A DNA stretch of 64,000 bases from Carallia brachiata. Lineage: Eukaryota; Streptophyta; Magnoliopsida; Malpighiales; Rhizophoraceae. Made by a program: the position numbers and the translations under genes. The stretch is taken from the NCBI GenBank assembly GCA_021464245.1, contig JADCRB010000004.1:367696-431695 (forward strand), in the 5' to 3' direction. Below, piece after piece: positions 10,290-23,533 of the stretch. Each line of letters starts with the position of its first letter. Positions within the stretch are counted from its first letter, which is position 1. Under the pieces are notes generated by a model, which did no database searches, was not told where the DNA came from, and saw only the letters and a program-made list of their open reading frames with translations.

Positions 10290-13200
10290 TCAGAATAGGC
10301 CCCAGAAGCTATTGAGACCAAGGCTATTTGAAGTGACAGATGTGCTTGGATCTGGACAATTGGCCTGATTGCCAAACCAAGCATTCTCAATTTCTTTCAT
10401 TTTATCTCCCTCTGTTACATTTAGAATCGCCCTTGAGAGATCGAGTCCTAGAGGAGAACCCCTAGGCACGGCCTTCAAGTCAAATACAAAGAAAAAGTGG
10501 AAACCATAAGAGAAAAATAAAAAGAACACTAAACATCTACTTTATGAGAGTTAACAAACTGGAAGAAGAAAATTTGAGGAGAAGAACTTACAAAACCGAA
10601 GCCAGCAGTTTTAAAAGTAGGTTCTACTGTGGCATACTTGGAGCAATATCGTGACAGAAAGAGCTTTATGTAAGGCACTTCATCGAAAGCAGCTGCTATG
10701 CCGCCGTTGCCGCTTCCTTTGTCAAAGAGCTCATTGCACTGTTCAGTAGAATTATATGATATAAGCCTGGATTCATCGAAACCCAAGCCTTTCAACAGAT
10801 TGAAAACAAAAGATCCCTCTTGGTATCCAACAAATTCCCTGTTTTTGATTAAACTGTTCACATCAGTTACAGTGGGCAACAGCTGCTGCACTGTTAGAAG
10901 ACTTGTCAAGTTAGCAGTATAACTTTGTGTAAGAATTAAGACGACGAAACACCAAATGACTATAACAAATCTAGCCAAGTTGCTGACCATTCTCTCCCCT
11001 GCAATTGTAGTAACATAAAGAGTGTTAGTGCATAATAGCTATTACATGAGAATTCGAATAAATTTGCTTGCATGATCACTGAATTGTGCTTACGATGCGC
11101 GAAGACCATCGTGGAGAAGGAAAACCATAAACTAGTGCCAGCCTGATAAGTAGGAGGTCCGCGAAAATCTTCGTTGATTCTGTGTTCAAGTACCCAGATA
11201 CAGAAAGCAATAAGAACAAAGAAACAAAAGCTTGTCACCCACATGTCCCATGTCAAAGGCTTTAGGAAAATCCATGCATTTTTGTTCTTGTTGTCTTTGA
11301 CTGGCACGATCATGGACACGCCAGATTCTGTGTAGGGCAACGTAAAGTCGACATACAATGACCTGTTGGCTCTAATTGTTATGTCTCCCACCACAATGTC
11401 GAATTTCTGTTGCCAATAGCCATGGTAAAAACAATTAAATTCCCGTTAGCAAAGAAAGATATGAGCTTATTAACTTTGGTACAGAAGCTACGGTTGCTAA
11501 TATTAGTCTTAGGTGCAAAGAAGAATATAAAGAGAATTACCTTTGAATAGACTTGATAGACCATATCATTGTAAGTTGCAGAACTCGTGTCAAATGGAAC
11601 GTAAACAAAGGACAAAGCATAAGGCAAGGCATTAACTACAGCCTCAAAGGCATCGATGCAATATCCTGTGGCCTTTATGGTATTAGTGGTAGGATCTGTG
11701 GTCACCTTCACAAATTCAGGGAATCCAGCCTTAAGTGGAATTCCAACTTTCAATTTCTTACCGTTGTTTGGAATGTCCCAACCCCTTGGAACAGTAGTTG
11801 TATCCCCCGGCCAGATAACAGGTGCTAGACTGGAATTAGATGTAGAATATGTACTAGTAGTACTTGTCATCGATGAGCTCAGAGTTTTGGCAAGTCCATT
11901 TTTTGCTGTCCAAAATCCAATCCCTCTGTTCACTTGGCCATTCACATTAACTATCTGGAAAGCTGAAGATTGTAGTTGCCCACCAACAAAACTAAAATTT
12001 CCTGTGAGGCCTCTAAAGCTAATATTTGATAATGCCTGAATGAGGTTTGGACCATTCATTGAGACCCCAAAAGTTTCCAAGTCCGTTGAATTACCAGACA
12101 AATTGCTTGGCATTTGGAAGCTAAGATTTGCAGTCCCAGCTTCCTCAATTGCCATGGCCAATACCACGGTAGCATCATATGCCCAAAGTCCATAAATGTT
12201 CATATCAGCATTAAGAATATCCTGATTGTCTTGTAGGAATTTTCTTTTCCATCGAATCAGAAAACTATCTAGCTCTCCAGTATTTGGAACATAAGGCTTG
12301 ACACCCAACACTCCTTGCATTGAATCAATGACTGAAGTGTTCAGCGTACTCAAGAAATTGGTCATGCTATCAGTCATGATCCAAGCATAGCCTGGACCCA
12401 TCATTCCAATCTCCTTTGCCTTGGTAAAAAGACGAGACCCAAGATTGAAAGACATGTGGACAACGAAGACTCTAGTCTGCATAGTCATCAGTTTATAAAG
12501 CTCTTCAAGGATTTGATCATCGGTGGCTGCCGGAGAAATGGCACTCCGATAAGGGACACGAACGTCGACTGCCTGCAGAGCATCGGTCAGGTAAGGAATG
12601 ACTCCCTGGCCGTATTCGTTGTCAATGTAGATGGGCACAGCTTCCTTCCATCCAAAGGCCTGGACCATGGCGCTTATGGCATGCACTTGAGTGGCATCAT
12701 TTTGCGTGGCTCTAAAGAAATATGGACGACGAGGGGATGTGAGTAAAGGACTTGTTGCAGAAAATGACACAATGGGCACCTGAGCTTTGTCTCCAATATC
12801 ACTCACAAAATTGGCCTGCGTTGATGTTGCTGGCCCTAATATCGCTTGCACTTGTTGGTTTTTAATCAGGTCAAGACCTGCATTTTGACGTAAAACAAGG
12901 GAAAATCATGAACAAAATTACTGGAAAATAATCAAGACCTTCATTAAAAGAGAGAAAATCATGATCAAATTTACTGTAAAATAATGGCCATTGTTAACAA
13001 TAGACCTATACAGAATAAGATATCTATTCAGTGATCTTATAAATCTCATATCCCTACTCACAATTAGAATTCCATTTTTTTAAGTTAGAGGTATAAAATT
13101 GGTGACTTTAATGGTGAATTTTAATGCTTATTTTCTTCTGTTAAATCTGTCTGGATTAATCAAATGTTAGTGGAAAACAATATGCACTTGGCTAACATGT

Positions 13201-16200
13201 TTATGAGATTGTATATTATTAAACTTAAAGTAAGATTATATAATTACATTTAAACAGTACTATGTAATAAAACAATTCAATTTAATAATATAATTATTTT
13301 TTTTTATGAATTTAACCATGTCCATATCATTTTGTTACCAAGAAGCCAACAATTTTTTCCTTTTAAAGTTATTGTATGTCTTGAGGACGAACATGCAAAT
13401 ATTGTTCAAGTTCTGTCAGAGATTGGCACTTCATTTGTCAAACCAAGACTCGCAATGTCAACTACCAAAAAGTCAACTTTGTGCTTGTGCCAAAAACCGC
13501 GCGCTATGATATTGCTCAACAAAGTATGGTAATAGTAATAGTAATAGCAATAGTATAGCATAGGCAGCTAATATTGACTCTCACCATGTACATAAAAAAA
13601 GAAAAAAAATACTCTCACAGGTCAGTGTTTGTAACAGTCAAAACCTTGCCTTCTCTAATATAAAAATAAAGAAAAAAACATAAAGTGAGGAATTTTCTAA
13701 CAAATTTTTTGTCGATTCATAAAGTATATGGTTATATACTTGTTAACGTAATGGCGATCTAATGATACAATGAGAAAGTCACATCGACACATGATTAACG
13801 TATTTTTTAACCTGAATTCAATATTTTTTTTTATGGTTTATTGAATTTTTTAAAGAGTATGATTATTTAAATATATTTAGTATGTTATAGAAGTGGTACG
13901 CTATTTACTTAACAGTATTTAACTATTTATCTATTTATTATTTTTTAAAATTTAATATATTTTTTACTATTCAACGTTTCGGATCATTGTATATTTACTG
14001 TGTTTCTATGATTACATATTTATAATTTTTTTTTTAAATCTTATTATGCATATTTATCGTTCTCTCTGGACATTTCGTCATAATTTTTTTTACCTACTAA
14101 CATATTTTTTTGAGAAGATACCTATTACCATGTTAAAAGCCCAGCCATTTCATTTCCAGTTCCCTCTTTGGCTGGACCTCTGAAAAGTTTTATCCGCAGG
14201 AAATAATGAAGTTAGCGAGGCAAAAAGCGTGGTCAATTAAAAAAATAATAATGATAAACATTCTGCAAATTATATCATAAAATATCTTAAAATAAATAAT
14301 TATAAAAAGAATTATTAATTTTTAAACACAATTAAATTAAAAAAAATTAGTAATTTTCTTTATAATTATATATTTTAAAATATTTGATGATATAATTTTT
14401 AAAATATTTATCAATGTTCAAAAAAAAAAAACAAAAAGAAGTCAAGAAAATACCCGTTGACCAATCTATCTGCCGACATTGACACGCTTCGACAACAAAA
14501 AGGTCCCCCTAATTTTTGTGATTTTTTTTTTTAAACCTTTCAGTCCATAACTAATAATTCTAACCAAAATATTAATCTAAAAAATTCTAAATGAAATTTG
14601 AAATAAATACACCATGCCACATTTCGTTCTTTTGTTGTGGTTATAATAAAGCTTCGCGCTTGTTCATTAAATTTTCACAAGCATACAGCAATCCTTAGCT
14701 TAGTCAACGTACTAGGGCCGAAAACTACAAAACCTAAAAGGTACAAAACATCATTATATCATTAATTAATAGGTTTTTTTCATATAGTTAAACGTATATG
14801 GTCATACATTTGGCCATATTTTTTTTAAAAAAAATTCTAAATATATTTAATATTATTTTAAATATATTTAATATTACTTCTAAATTTAAATTTTCAAAAA
14901 TATTTTTGTTCTAATTTAGTATGGGTCTTTTTGGCCATGGGAGTTTGGCCACTAACTTTTTCTGTAATTAATGAAGAATCTACAATTCCCCGTTTTCAAG
15001 AATGCTCACTCTATTTAATGAAAATTTGACGTATAACATACATGTAGTAGATGACGAGCGGTTCCTATCATCATCAAACTATAAAAAAGAAACAAAGGTT
15101 ATTAACTATAGATGTATAGTTTTTTTTTTTTCTCTTTTTTGAAGGCAACTATAGATATATAGTTATTTTCATTAAATTTTATTAGAGTGCTTTTTGTGTT
15201 ATTAGATTATCCTGTATAGTTTTGCAGTCTCGATTCCGTATGAGATTCATTACACACATGTTGTCAACTTTGTATGTTATAAACTTTCATCCACATATAT
15301 TATCATAATTATATAAATTGGTGATCTCCACCACTAATTACGATTATACATTAAAAAGCTAAGATTGTGTAAATGACGATCATTAAAATTCAATGTTTAA
15401 TGTAAGCTCGCCTCTCCAGTGAGTTCAATTCATTGCATCCATACAATTTTCCGATCTTATATATGTGTCTCCTTTTATATATATATATATATTTTCCTTT
15501 CAATGGATATTTATATATATACTCCAAAATTTTAAAGTCATAAACCGTAATCAAATCATTACTCAGCCAAAAGAATGTGTTATGAATATGCAAGACAGAT
15601 GTTTAACTATCAAAGAAAAATAAAAAAAAACTAAGAAGGTGGGCGTTAAGTCTGCTAAGAAGCCACACCAAAAAACAACGTTGACTTCAAGAAACAAAGA
15701 AATCGATCAACATTACTGATCGGATTTCAATTCCCTTCCGATCTCTAACATGCTATGGCCAGATCGCTGGCCAGTCTTTTTCATCTTTTATTTCATTTTT
15801 CTTCCATCAAAACTTTTCATATATTAGTAAGAGAGTTCCCCACATTCAAAACCTTAGGTCAACAGAAAACAGATAATGAAATACAGCTGAGAGAGAAAAG
15901 GTGGGAAAGTCAATCTGAAATGGATGAGAAGGGAGAGTTAATTACCTTTGGCAGCAGCAGAAACATCATCTTGCTTAGAGTCCCTAGATTGGATCGCAAG
16001 CCTGGTTGTGTAATGGCCATTAGAGGCATAGAAATCAGACAGGGCCATGTTGATGCAGCTTAACGCCACCTTGCTAGCCTCAATATCCAAGTCCAAAATC
16101 AGGCCCACTTTCACTGCAACTGTTGTTGTGTTCTGCGCAATCACCAGCACTTCCATGGTTGACAAAAACCATAAAGAAACTACAAAGACAAGGAAACAAT

Positions 16201-16252
16201 TGATGGGAAGACGACGTTGTCGGGAATAACTGTTTGAACAGCTGTTCCTCAT
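10290..16252 (-). CDS. Glutamate receptor-like channel GLR-A (clade II type), truncated before M4
   Basis: Plant glutamate receptor-like genes encode ligand-gated cation channels of the plasma membrane. Coding exons on the minus strand: 16252-15946, 12877-11541, 11406-11094, 10998-10592, 10472-10290, all with GT/AG borders and consistent phase (848 codons before the stop). The start at 16252 (MRNSCSNSYSRQRR) matches GLR-C; an in-frame ATG at 16330 would add 26 residues. A signal peptide ends near VLVIAQ. The amino-terminal ligand-binding-like domain spans roughly residues 50-410, then S1, M1 (about 600-622), the pore loop WFSFSTMVFAHR, and M3 with [15 protein letters not shown] (the SYTANL gate motif). 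S2 ends NCPDPSTS and the frame stops at SFWGLF. Arabidopsis GLR2 proteins continue there as GLFLIAG into M4, so one base is missing. Without M4 and the tail a normal channel is unlikely. Intron 1 is about 3.1 kb. Confidence 0.8.
13520..13556. repeat. Microsatellite (TAATAG-like) in GLR-A intron 1
   Basis: A short run of AATAGT/AATAGC units. A comparable run lies at about 48297-48340 in intron 1 of GLR-C, consistent with the common origin of the two introns. Confidence 0.6.
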
Positions 16253-19200
16253 CTTTGGAGACTTGCAACAAATGGTGAATGAGATCAGAGATTTTACAAG
16301 CTTTAATTTTGTGGGGTTTGGCGGCTGCATGGTTTAAACAGAATCTCTCTGGTATATGTACAGGAACAGTTTAGAAGCTGTGGCCTTGAAATTCTGCGTA
16401 AAAGCCAAATTAGGAGGAGAGAGCTAGTTTTTGCCACAGCCCGCGGTAATGGCCACCCCCTGTTCTACCGTTTATTATTTATTTAATGCTGAGACAGGAG
16501 GAGTAAAATTCAGTAAAATTTCCAGGAAAGTGGCTAAGCGTACGGTTCTTTTATTTTTTAATGAAAGAACTCAAGAAGAGTAGCTTAAATATATTATATA
16601 TTTAATCATCACACACTCGTGTATTCATTTTGAGGGATATTTATTTTTATTTTCATTTAATTTTTTTATATGTTAGTTTTAATTAACTTAATATTATTTT
16701 ATTAATACACAACAACAATAAGAAGTATACTCACAAAAATAAATTATATTTCTTTATATACTAATAATAATAAAATCATAATTATACCTGAATACAAAAA
16801 TTAAATTAAACAATAGTATGCCTGTATGATAGATGGAAAATTAAATAAAAAGGAAGTACTAGAGTTGTTTGAGTAATCCTTTTTTGGCCAGTTTTGTACT
16901 CTAATCTTCACGTATTTTATTATGAGCTGCGCAGCAGATGATAGGCACGGGAAAATACTAAGTGAGTGTTTGGTAAATTTCATTGTACTGGTATTTGATT
17001 CTATTTTTTTTTATATCATTACTTAAATAATTGGTTGAAAAGTAGTTTAAAGTTACTTTTTACTATTTTTTGAGCTTACTTTTTACTTTTTAATATTAAT
17101 AATAATATATAAACTAAATTATCAAAAAAAATATTTATTAAACTTTATTATTTTTTTACTTATCACATAAATTAGATTCATTAGTTGTTACTCTATTTTA
17201 TAAATATCTATATAAACACAGATATTTTCATTTCATCGACAATTTTTAAATAATATTTTTTCACTTCAAATTTTTAGTAATATTGACATTTAAAAAAATA
17301 TGTCAAATATTATATTTTTTACTTTTTAGTCAATATTAATAATTTTTTTAAAAAATTAAAAATTAAATGAAAAAATTCTTAATATTATTTATAAAATATT
17401 TATTCTAAAAATAAAAATTATGAAATATAAAATTATCAGCAATTAATAGTAACAATCAGTAACAATAATTAATAATAATAATATTGAACAAGTAAACAAA
17501 ACAAATTTTAAAATAATTTTTTTATTTTCAATTTTATCAATATATGACAGCAAGCTAAATGTGGTAGATGCATATTTCTTATGTCTCAAATGATTACTTT
17601 TCTATTATTTTTTCTATAGTAGATTCCTAGCCACCATTTCTGTTATCAGTTGGAAAGAAGCGGCTATATCCATTGACTTAAGCAATCCAAAATATGGACT
17701 TCGTTATTAATAATGACATATATTTTTTTGACTGAATAACACGGATATTTATTTTTCCTTGACTCGCAGAAAAAAGGCCACCGCGAGCCTCATAAAAATA
17801 AAAAAAAACTCGTAGCGTAAATTATGATTTTCTTGTTCTTGTTTGTTGATAAATTAAAAAGAAAAAAAATTTGAACACTTAAATAGTAAAATAATAAAAA
17901 ACAAAACGCATGACCGATCACATCTCACATCACCTGAATTTATAGATAAATTGAGCTGAAAATAAGAAAATTATTTTACTGTACTCATATTAGTATTATA
18001 TTGCTATTAGTATTCAATTGTTATTATATACTGGGCTCTTCATTTAATTCAATTGTAATCTCAATTAGTTACCCAGTGAGATATTAACATGTAATAATAC
18101 CGCCAAGTGTTTCCTAATTTATCGGACCGGTCCCATAAGCTCAAAAATTGTACTTTTGTCTTTATCATATGACCGCTTACCTTGACCAAATCAAAGCTGC
18201 GTGGTGGTAAAGATTGACTCTAGCCTTGATGGAGTTGCGGATGAGGGGAATTCATTTTTAATAACCGATTTTAGAGATTAATTATATAAAAAAAATTATG
18301 TACATATCAATTACACTGTAAATAAAGTAAAATTTTACACTATTACATGATAAAATTTATTATGTACCGCATGCATATATTGATTATAAGCTTTATCGGT
18401 AAGATTTGTTGAATATGTGCAAACCATCAGTTCAATACAATTAGAGCCACAAACGGCCTCTGGTTCGCCAATGTTAATTTGAATAACACTGTAGCTCTTT
18501 TATTCAAATTGGGTTGCTGAAGTCTTTGTTAAATCAATTAGTCAAAAGTCTTCGCTTAGTTCATTTTTTTAACTTTTTTTTGAACAAATTTTTTTTAACT
18601 TTACTCCAGCTTACAAGTGCGAAATATGCTGACGTTCGATTCTAATTAATTATTAGTCGAAAGTCTACGATTTCTGTTAGGTATCATATGTATTGCTTTC
18701 AAGACCCCTTGCTCGGAACTTTCACAAACGTCTACATTCAACTTGATTCCACTGCTTATATACCAAAAGAAAGGATTAATTCCACTGCCTTAGTTGAAAT
18801 TGTAAACTTGGTAGTATTGCATTAACGAAAATTTTCCTTTAAACCAAGACTTTTATTTTAAAAATCTTGAAATCTAATCCTAAAAATGAGAATGCAGAAT
18901 TTATGAAAATTAGAATACTATCTCTATATAGCTCGTGATCTATTAGATTTCTTAATAAAAAAATTAATATTATAATTTCAAGAAGAAGAAAGATTTTCAA
19001 TACTGTCACATGGAAAGTTCTTTCTTTCAAGTTTCTACTTTTTTTTTTTCAGCCAATCAATAAATAAGCAAGCCGGTTATTTGCGCACAGTACCGAATAC
19101 CAGTTGGTGGTGTGTTGTCGGTCGGTCATCCGTTGATTAAACTACCAAAGGTTGAAGACTTTTCATCGAATAGGAGAAAGGGAGAAAAAAAAAAAAAGAA

Positions 19201-19940
19201 AAAGAAAAGGAAAATTGATAATGAGCTGGGGTCTTGGACGAATTAATTAATTGATTTGTTTCCCATAATCAATGATAGGCTTCGTTTCGAGGAAGCATCC
19301 TTACGTCCTAGGAAAGCATGAATATTGTATGTTTAATACTCACTATGCACGCGATTGAAAGCTTTTGTGTCAATTTTTTCTGACTAAAAGACCGACATTT
19401 TTGTTTTTTTGGGTGTGCTTTAAGCTTCGACAATGACGTGCGAGGTTTTATATGCCAACTGTTGTTACTTTCAGATGGAAATACAATGACCAAATCAATG
19501 GCGGGCGAGAGCAACGTGATTGCGGAAGATTAAACGGGAAATTTTATTACTAGCAGTCAGCTATAGCATTTTTATTATAATTATTAATAAAAAAATTAAT
19601 ATTTTAATATTTTAATGATAAATTTGTAATATATTTGACTTTTATTTTTTGATAGTCAATTAACATGTGTCATATATGAAAATTACAAAAGAAAAAATAA
19701 AAAATAACTATCGTTAATAAATTCTTAAACTAAAAAAATCATGACAAAAATTTAAATTTTATTTTATTTTTCCTTCTGTCCTTTCAAAGAAAAAAAAATA
19801 GAGTCATTATAATGCAAATACTAAAAAATTGTAACAAAGATGTGGTTATTAGTTGCGCTACAAGTACATGCATTTTTCCTTTTTCTTTGTATTTTCCCTT
19901 TTCTATTTGTTTGTCCTTTAGAGAGGAGATTAAAATCTCT
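16253..19940. promoter_or_regulatory. 5' flank of GLR-A (duplicated unit)
   Basis: This stretch holds no gene. It aligns by eye, with indels, to about 50897-54190 upstream of GLR-C. Shared phrases include GGTTTAAACAGAAT, TCAGTAAAATTTCCAGGAAAG, AAGCGTACGGTT and the GCGCAGCA segment near 16930. It presumably contains the GLR-A promoter. The TATA-like GLR-C sequence at 51004 corresponds here to GGTATATGTACAG (about 16348), which on the minus strand is a poorer TATA match. Confidence 0.45.
16962..17605. mobile_element. Candidate insertion in the GLR-A flank (hAT-MITE-like)
   Basis: Relative to the copy C flank, about 640 bp of very AT-rich sequence is extra here. It lies between the segment ending GGGAAAATAC and the segment beginning near CTATAGTAGATTCC. 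Its left edge contains GTGTTTGGTAAATTTC, the kind of terminus common in plant hAT-type MITEs. I could not define clean inverted repeats or a target duplication, so the boundaries are approximate. Confidence 0.3.
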
Positions 19941-21236
19941 AAGGGGAATTTGGTTTGTTACTGGTTACTATTATTATTACTGATTATTAATTATTGTTAT
20001 TAATAAATAAAATAAAATTATAATATTTGGTAAAATTAACGCTAATTATTGTTGATCAAATTATAAAATGACTATTTTCGACATTTTGTTTCTATTTTAT
20101 TATAATAAACAATTTTTTAAACTCTACTTAATATAAAATAATCTTGTAACGTACTTATAAATAAAAATTTATACAACTTGAAGATTATATGTATATTCTA
20201 GTTATTGTTTATACAATAAAAAACATTATTATTGTGTCTAAAAAAATAATAATATTTTTTATCATGTAAGTTATTGTTTATACTTAAAAACAATATTATT
20301 TTTATTACTCGTATTACTGGACTTGAAAAAATTATTTTTATTTTTTAAGTAAGATAAAATAAAAATAATTTTTTTAAAAAATGATTAAATCAACACATCA
20401 TGCGAGTCTATTACTTGTAAAATATTATAACGAAAGTATAGAGAATATTCGCATGCTTATGTGACAGCCTCTAGTTCTTGGATTCTCAAAAGTACTTCTG
20501 AGATTTTTGAACTATTTAATTTAATAAATTCTTAATAATTGTAGTATAGTATTTTGGTAGAATTAGGTTTTCAATAATAATTGTAATCTTTTTTGGTATT
20601 ATATTAAAATTAGGATTTCAATTTTAATAAATTTTAGAATTCTCATATATATGTAACCCTCTTTTTCACATTATAAAAACATTAGTATCCTCTAATTTGC
20701 TTGTATTATTATTCTCTTGCTTTCTTTTAATGCTTTTAACTTTTTCATCCAAACAATTTTTTATTAATGGTAGTGCTTATAATTAATTACAATTATTTTA
20801 GTTTTTTTTATTATATTAAGAAGTTCATGATTTTCTTGTTACTGATAATCTCAAATAGATGTTTTTGATTGACATCTATTGATAATTATTTGATTTTCAA
20901 TCGTTTTATTTGATTTTTTTATCTCCTTTTTCTTCCCTTTGTTATAAGTTATTATTATAATTTTTTTTAATAATTTTGTACCTCTTGCTTTGTAAATTCT
21001 GGATATGTATTTGAATAATTAGTAGCAAAGACCCTACCATGGTCATCCAAAGAAGGCTCTCTATTCTTCTCACCGTCAATGCATGTCCTGTCTTTGTCAC
21101 TAACTTTTGAGGTTGAGTTTAAAATCTCAGCCTCTACCTTTTCTATCTCGACCTCATAGCATATATTCGACTATTCATATGTCAACCCCTTCTAGTAACT
21201 ATAACTAGGTTGCAGCTGAAGCAATCATCTAATGTC
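19941..21236. other. Intergenic, beyond the copy A homology; possible LTR remnant
   Basis: AT-rich DNA without coding sequence. At about 20459-20720 the order of motifs is LTR-like: it starts near TGTGACAGCC, has a CTCATATATATG stretch and then a pyrimidine-rich segment. I could not find a matching second copy, so this is only a suggestion. Confidence 0.25.
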
Positions 21237-21439
21237 TGTTGAAATTAATCCAGATTTAGGATTTATTATTGTTTGAGTGGAAGTCAGAATAAACTCTATC
21301 TTCGTATTTGGGTAGAATTAGGATTTTATTATTGTTAGTGTATAAGGACGTGTGATTTATGTTTGTGAGTGTGCTTCTCATTATTGTTGTGTGACGTACT
21401 TCAGTTAGTAAATTAGTGTTAAGTTAATTAAACCTAACA
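21237..21439 (+). repeat. 5' LTR of the copia element
   Basis: 203 bp, starting TGTTGAAATT and ending CCTAACA. By eye about one in six positions differs from the 3' LTR, so the insertion is old. It contains GTGTATAAGGACGTGTG, a possible TATA region. Confidence 0.88.
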
Positions 21440-21440
21440 G

Positions 21441-21452
21441 TGATATCAGAGT
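21441..21452 (+). other. Primer binding site (initiator Met-tRNA type)
   Basis: TGATATCAGAGT begins one base after the LTR. It resembles the TGGTATCAGAGC site complementary to the 3' end of plant initiator Met-tRNA used by many copia elements, with changes at positions 3 and 12. Confidence 0.75.
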
Positions 21453-22160
21453 TTGTCGATCAGGAAGCACCACCGCCAAATTAAATCTGATTAATCGAAA
21501 ACAAGGATCGATCACGAAGTTTTGTTGAGTTTGTTTTAGTTGCCAACGAAGTGGAGCCGTCAGATATCACGAGAGATGTCTGATTTGAATTGCAAAAAAA
21601 AAAAAAAAGCTGCCAGAGTCTTGCTGGAGCAACTGCAGGTCGTCCAAGCGCAGCCACACGCGCTGCCGTCATTTGTCATTTTTATTGTCGGACACCACTA
21701 TCAGCACCATCAACGCTGATCTTCTCAAATCTGACCGTCACGTGCCGAAAATCGCACCAGCAAGCAGCAGATCTACAACGAACCAAAAGCTCCTCCCGCC
21801 ATTCTCACGTCGTTTCTACCCTATCCAGTCATCATCGAAGGTCAGGGTCACTGGATTTTGCCTCCCCATCCACCGACTGATGTTTTCCAGTCCCTAACGC
21901 ACTGTTTGCCTACCGAAATCTAGTCGGGTCACCTTTTCGTTTCTGTCATTGTTGATTTTGCCGCCCTGTCACCGTGTTCCATCATCCCTACCAGTGTTCA
22001 CAGCAAAAGTTGTCCCTAGTCTCTTTGTTGTTACTATAGTTTGCTGGCTAGTATTCGTTCCATCACTAGCAGTTGTGTACGTAGGGAGTAAATTCTTGAA
22101 TGAGGAAGAAGAAAAATAACAAAAAAAATAGGGGGTCTAATTTGGAAAATAAAAGTTTGA
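21453..22160 (+). other. Copia leader with a GC-richer island
   Basis: Between the primer site and gag there are about 700 bp without recognisable element protein. Roughly 21600-22000 is clearly richer in G and C than its surroundings. Overlapping frames of 60-96 codons occur there but match no family I know. It may be leader sequence or acquired DNA. Confidence 0.35.
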
Positions 22161-22167
22161 CGCGATA

Positions 22168-23110
22168 AATTTCATCATGAATGTCTCGATTCCAGTTTCA
22201 GTTCTCATTTTGGAAGAGAAAAATTATAACTGATGGTGTGTACATATGAAAGTTTTGTTTGACGACAACAAGTTGCTAGTGTAGTAGAGAACAGAGTTGA
22301 AGAGCTTGCTGCAAATGCAACAGAAGCTCAGAAGACTGCTCATTGAGATACATAGAAGAAAGATAAAAAGGAACTCTATTTTATTCATCAGGCGGTCAAC
22401 AATGATAATTTTGAGAAGATTGCAAGAGCAATTTCATTAAAACAAGCATGAGATATTTTGATAACCTCTTTTCAAGGTGCATACAAAGTTAAGAAGGTGA
22501 AACTCCAAACCTTACGATGTTAGTTTGAGCTGTTGCAGATGGAAACTTTAGAAACAGTTTCATTTATATCAATAGAGTTTTTTTTTCTGACGAATCAAAT
22601 TTATGGAAATAGCTTAATGATCAAGTTAAAGTTGAGAGATCTGTGGACACTGACACCACGATATGATCACATTGTAGTTGCAATTGAAGAAGCATATGAT
22701 TTATCCCAAATGTTAGTTGATGTATTGACATGTACATTACAAGCTCACGAACAGCACATGAATGAGAAGCGCATTGAGAAGCGCATTGAGAAGCCAGTAG
22801 AGTAAGTCCTCCAAAGTCAAACTCCCATCAAAGGTGAGCAGAGTGATCACTCAAAGTAGAGATAGAATTCCTCTTGCGGAAGAGGACCAGTGCATGGTGG
22901 TACCTACAACATTTGAGGTCAAGAAGGTCATTACAACAATTATGGAGGTGGAGACAATCATCACAACAACCAAAAGAATTTAGACTAGACATACAGAGGT
23001 TGTGGTCAAGGTTGAGGCCAAGGAAAAGGTCAAGGTAGAGGAAGACAAGACAAATCTAATGTTGAGTGTTACTCGTGTCATAAGTGTGACCACTATTCTT
23101 ATGAGTGCTG
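22168..23110 (+). pseudogene. Copia gag region with zinc knuckle
   Basis: Frames broken by stops encode a gag-like segment (for example LKLRDLWTLTPRYDHIVVA near 22620). A CCHC knuckle follows at 23067-23108, reading CYSCHKCDHYSYEC with the spacing CX2CX4HX4C. Gag packages the element RNA; this one cannot be made as a single protein. Confidence 0.75.
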
Positions 23111-23212
23111 CTTAAAAGAGAATAACTAGACAGCTCATTGTATAAGAGAGATGGTGATGGGAATCAAGCCCTCATAATGGTCACTACAGCTACTGAAACG
23201 CCACATTATAAT

Positions 23213-23450
23213 ACATGGTTCCTGGACACCGAATACACGGCCACATGTGTGGAAAGAAGGAGTGTTTTGTTGATTTTGATGAGTTAATCCGTTCTATGGT
23301 CAAGTTTACTAATAATAGCAATATTCCAATGATGGGAAAGGGCGTATTCTCATCAAATTGAAGAACGAGATCATAATTATATATAGTGTGTTCAATGTGA
23401 TAGATATGAATAGCAGCCTTCTCAGTTTGGGCCAATTGCTTGAAAATAGT
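23213..23450 (+). pseudogene. Copia protease region, active site altered
   Basis: The segment WFLDTE at 23216-23233 matches the copia protease start WFLDTG or WFLDSG. The active-site glycine is replaced by glutamate, and the frame breaks soon after. A piece like MNSSLLSLGQLLE near 23405-23445 is typical of the protease to integrase stretch. Confidence 0.65.
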
Positions 23451-23533
23451 ATAACATTATTGTATGATAACTGTCTCTTAATTACTGATGGCAGAGTACA
23501 CTTATTCTCAAATCTCGTTTGATGAAGAACTAG

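Noticed and set aside
10285..10300. Programmed ribosomal frameshift joining the two frames at M4 in GLR-A and GLR-C
   Set aside because: There is no slippery heptamer or nearby structure that I can point to, GLR-B keeps the extra base, and known GLR2 genes need no frameshift. A deletion explains it more simply.
11553..12746. Plus-strand frames opposite GLR exon 2 (also at 33366, 46495 and 47289)
   Set aside because: These are antisense shadows of the conserved GLR exons and recur only because the exons are paralogous.
16080..16271. Alternative start or separate small protein upstream in GLR-A exon 1
   Set aside because: It is in another frame than the GLR signal peptide and ends inside exon 1; the matching frame in GLR-C is likewise a shadow.
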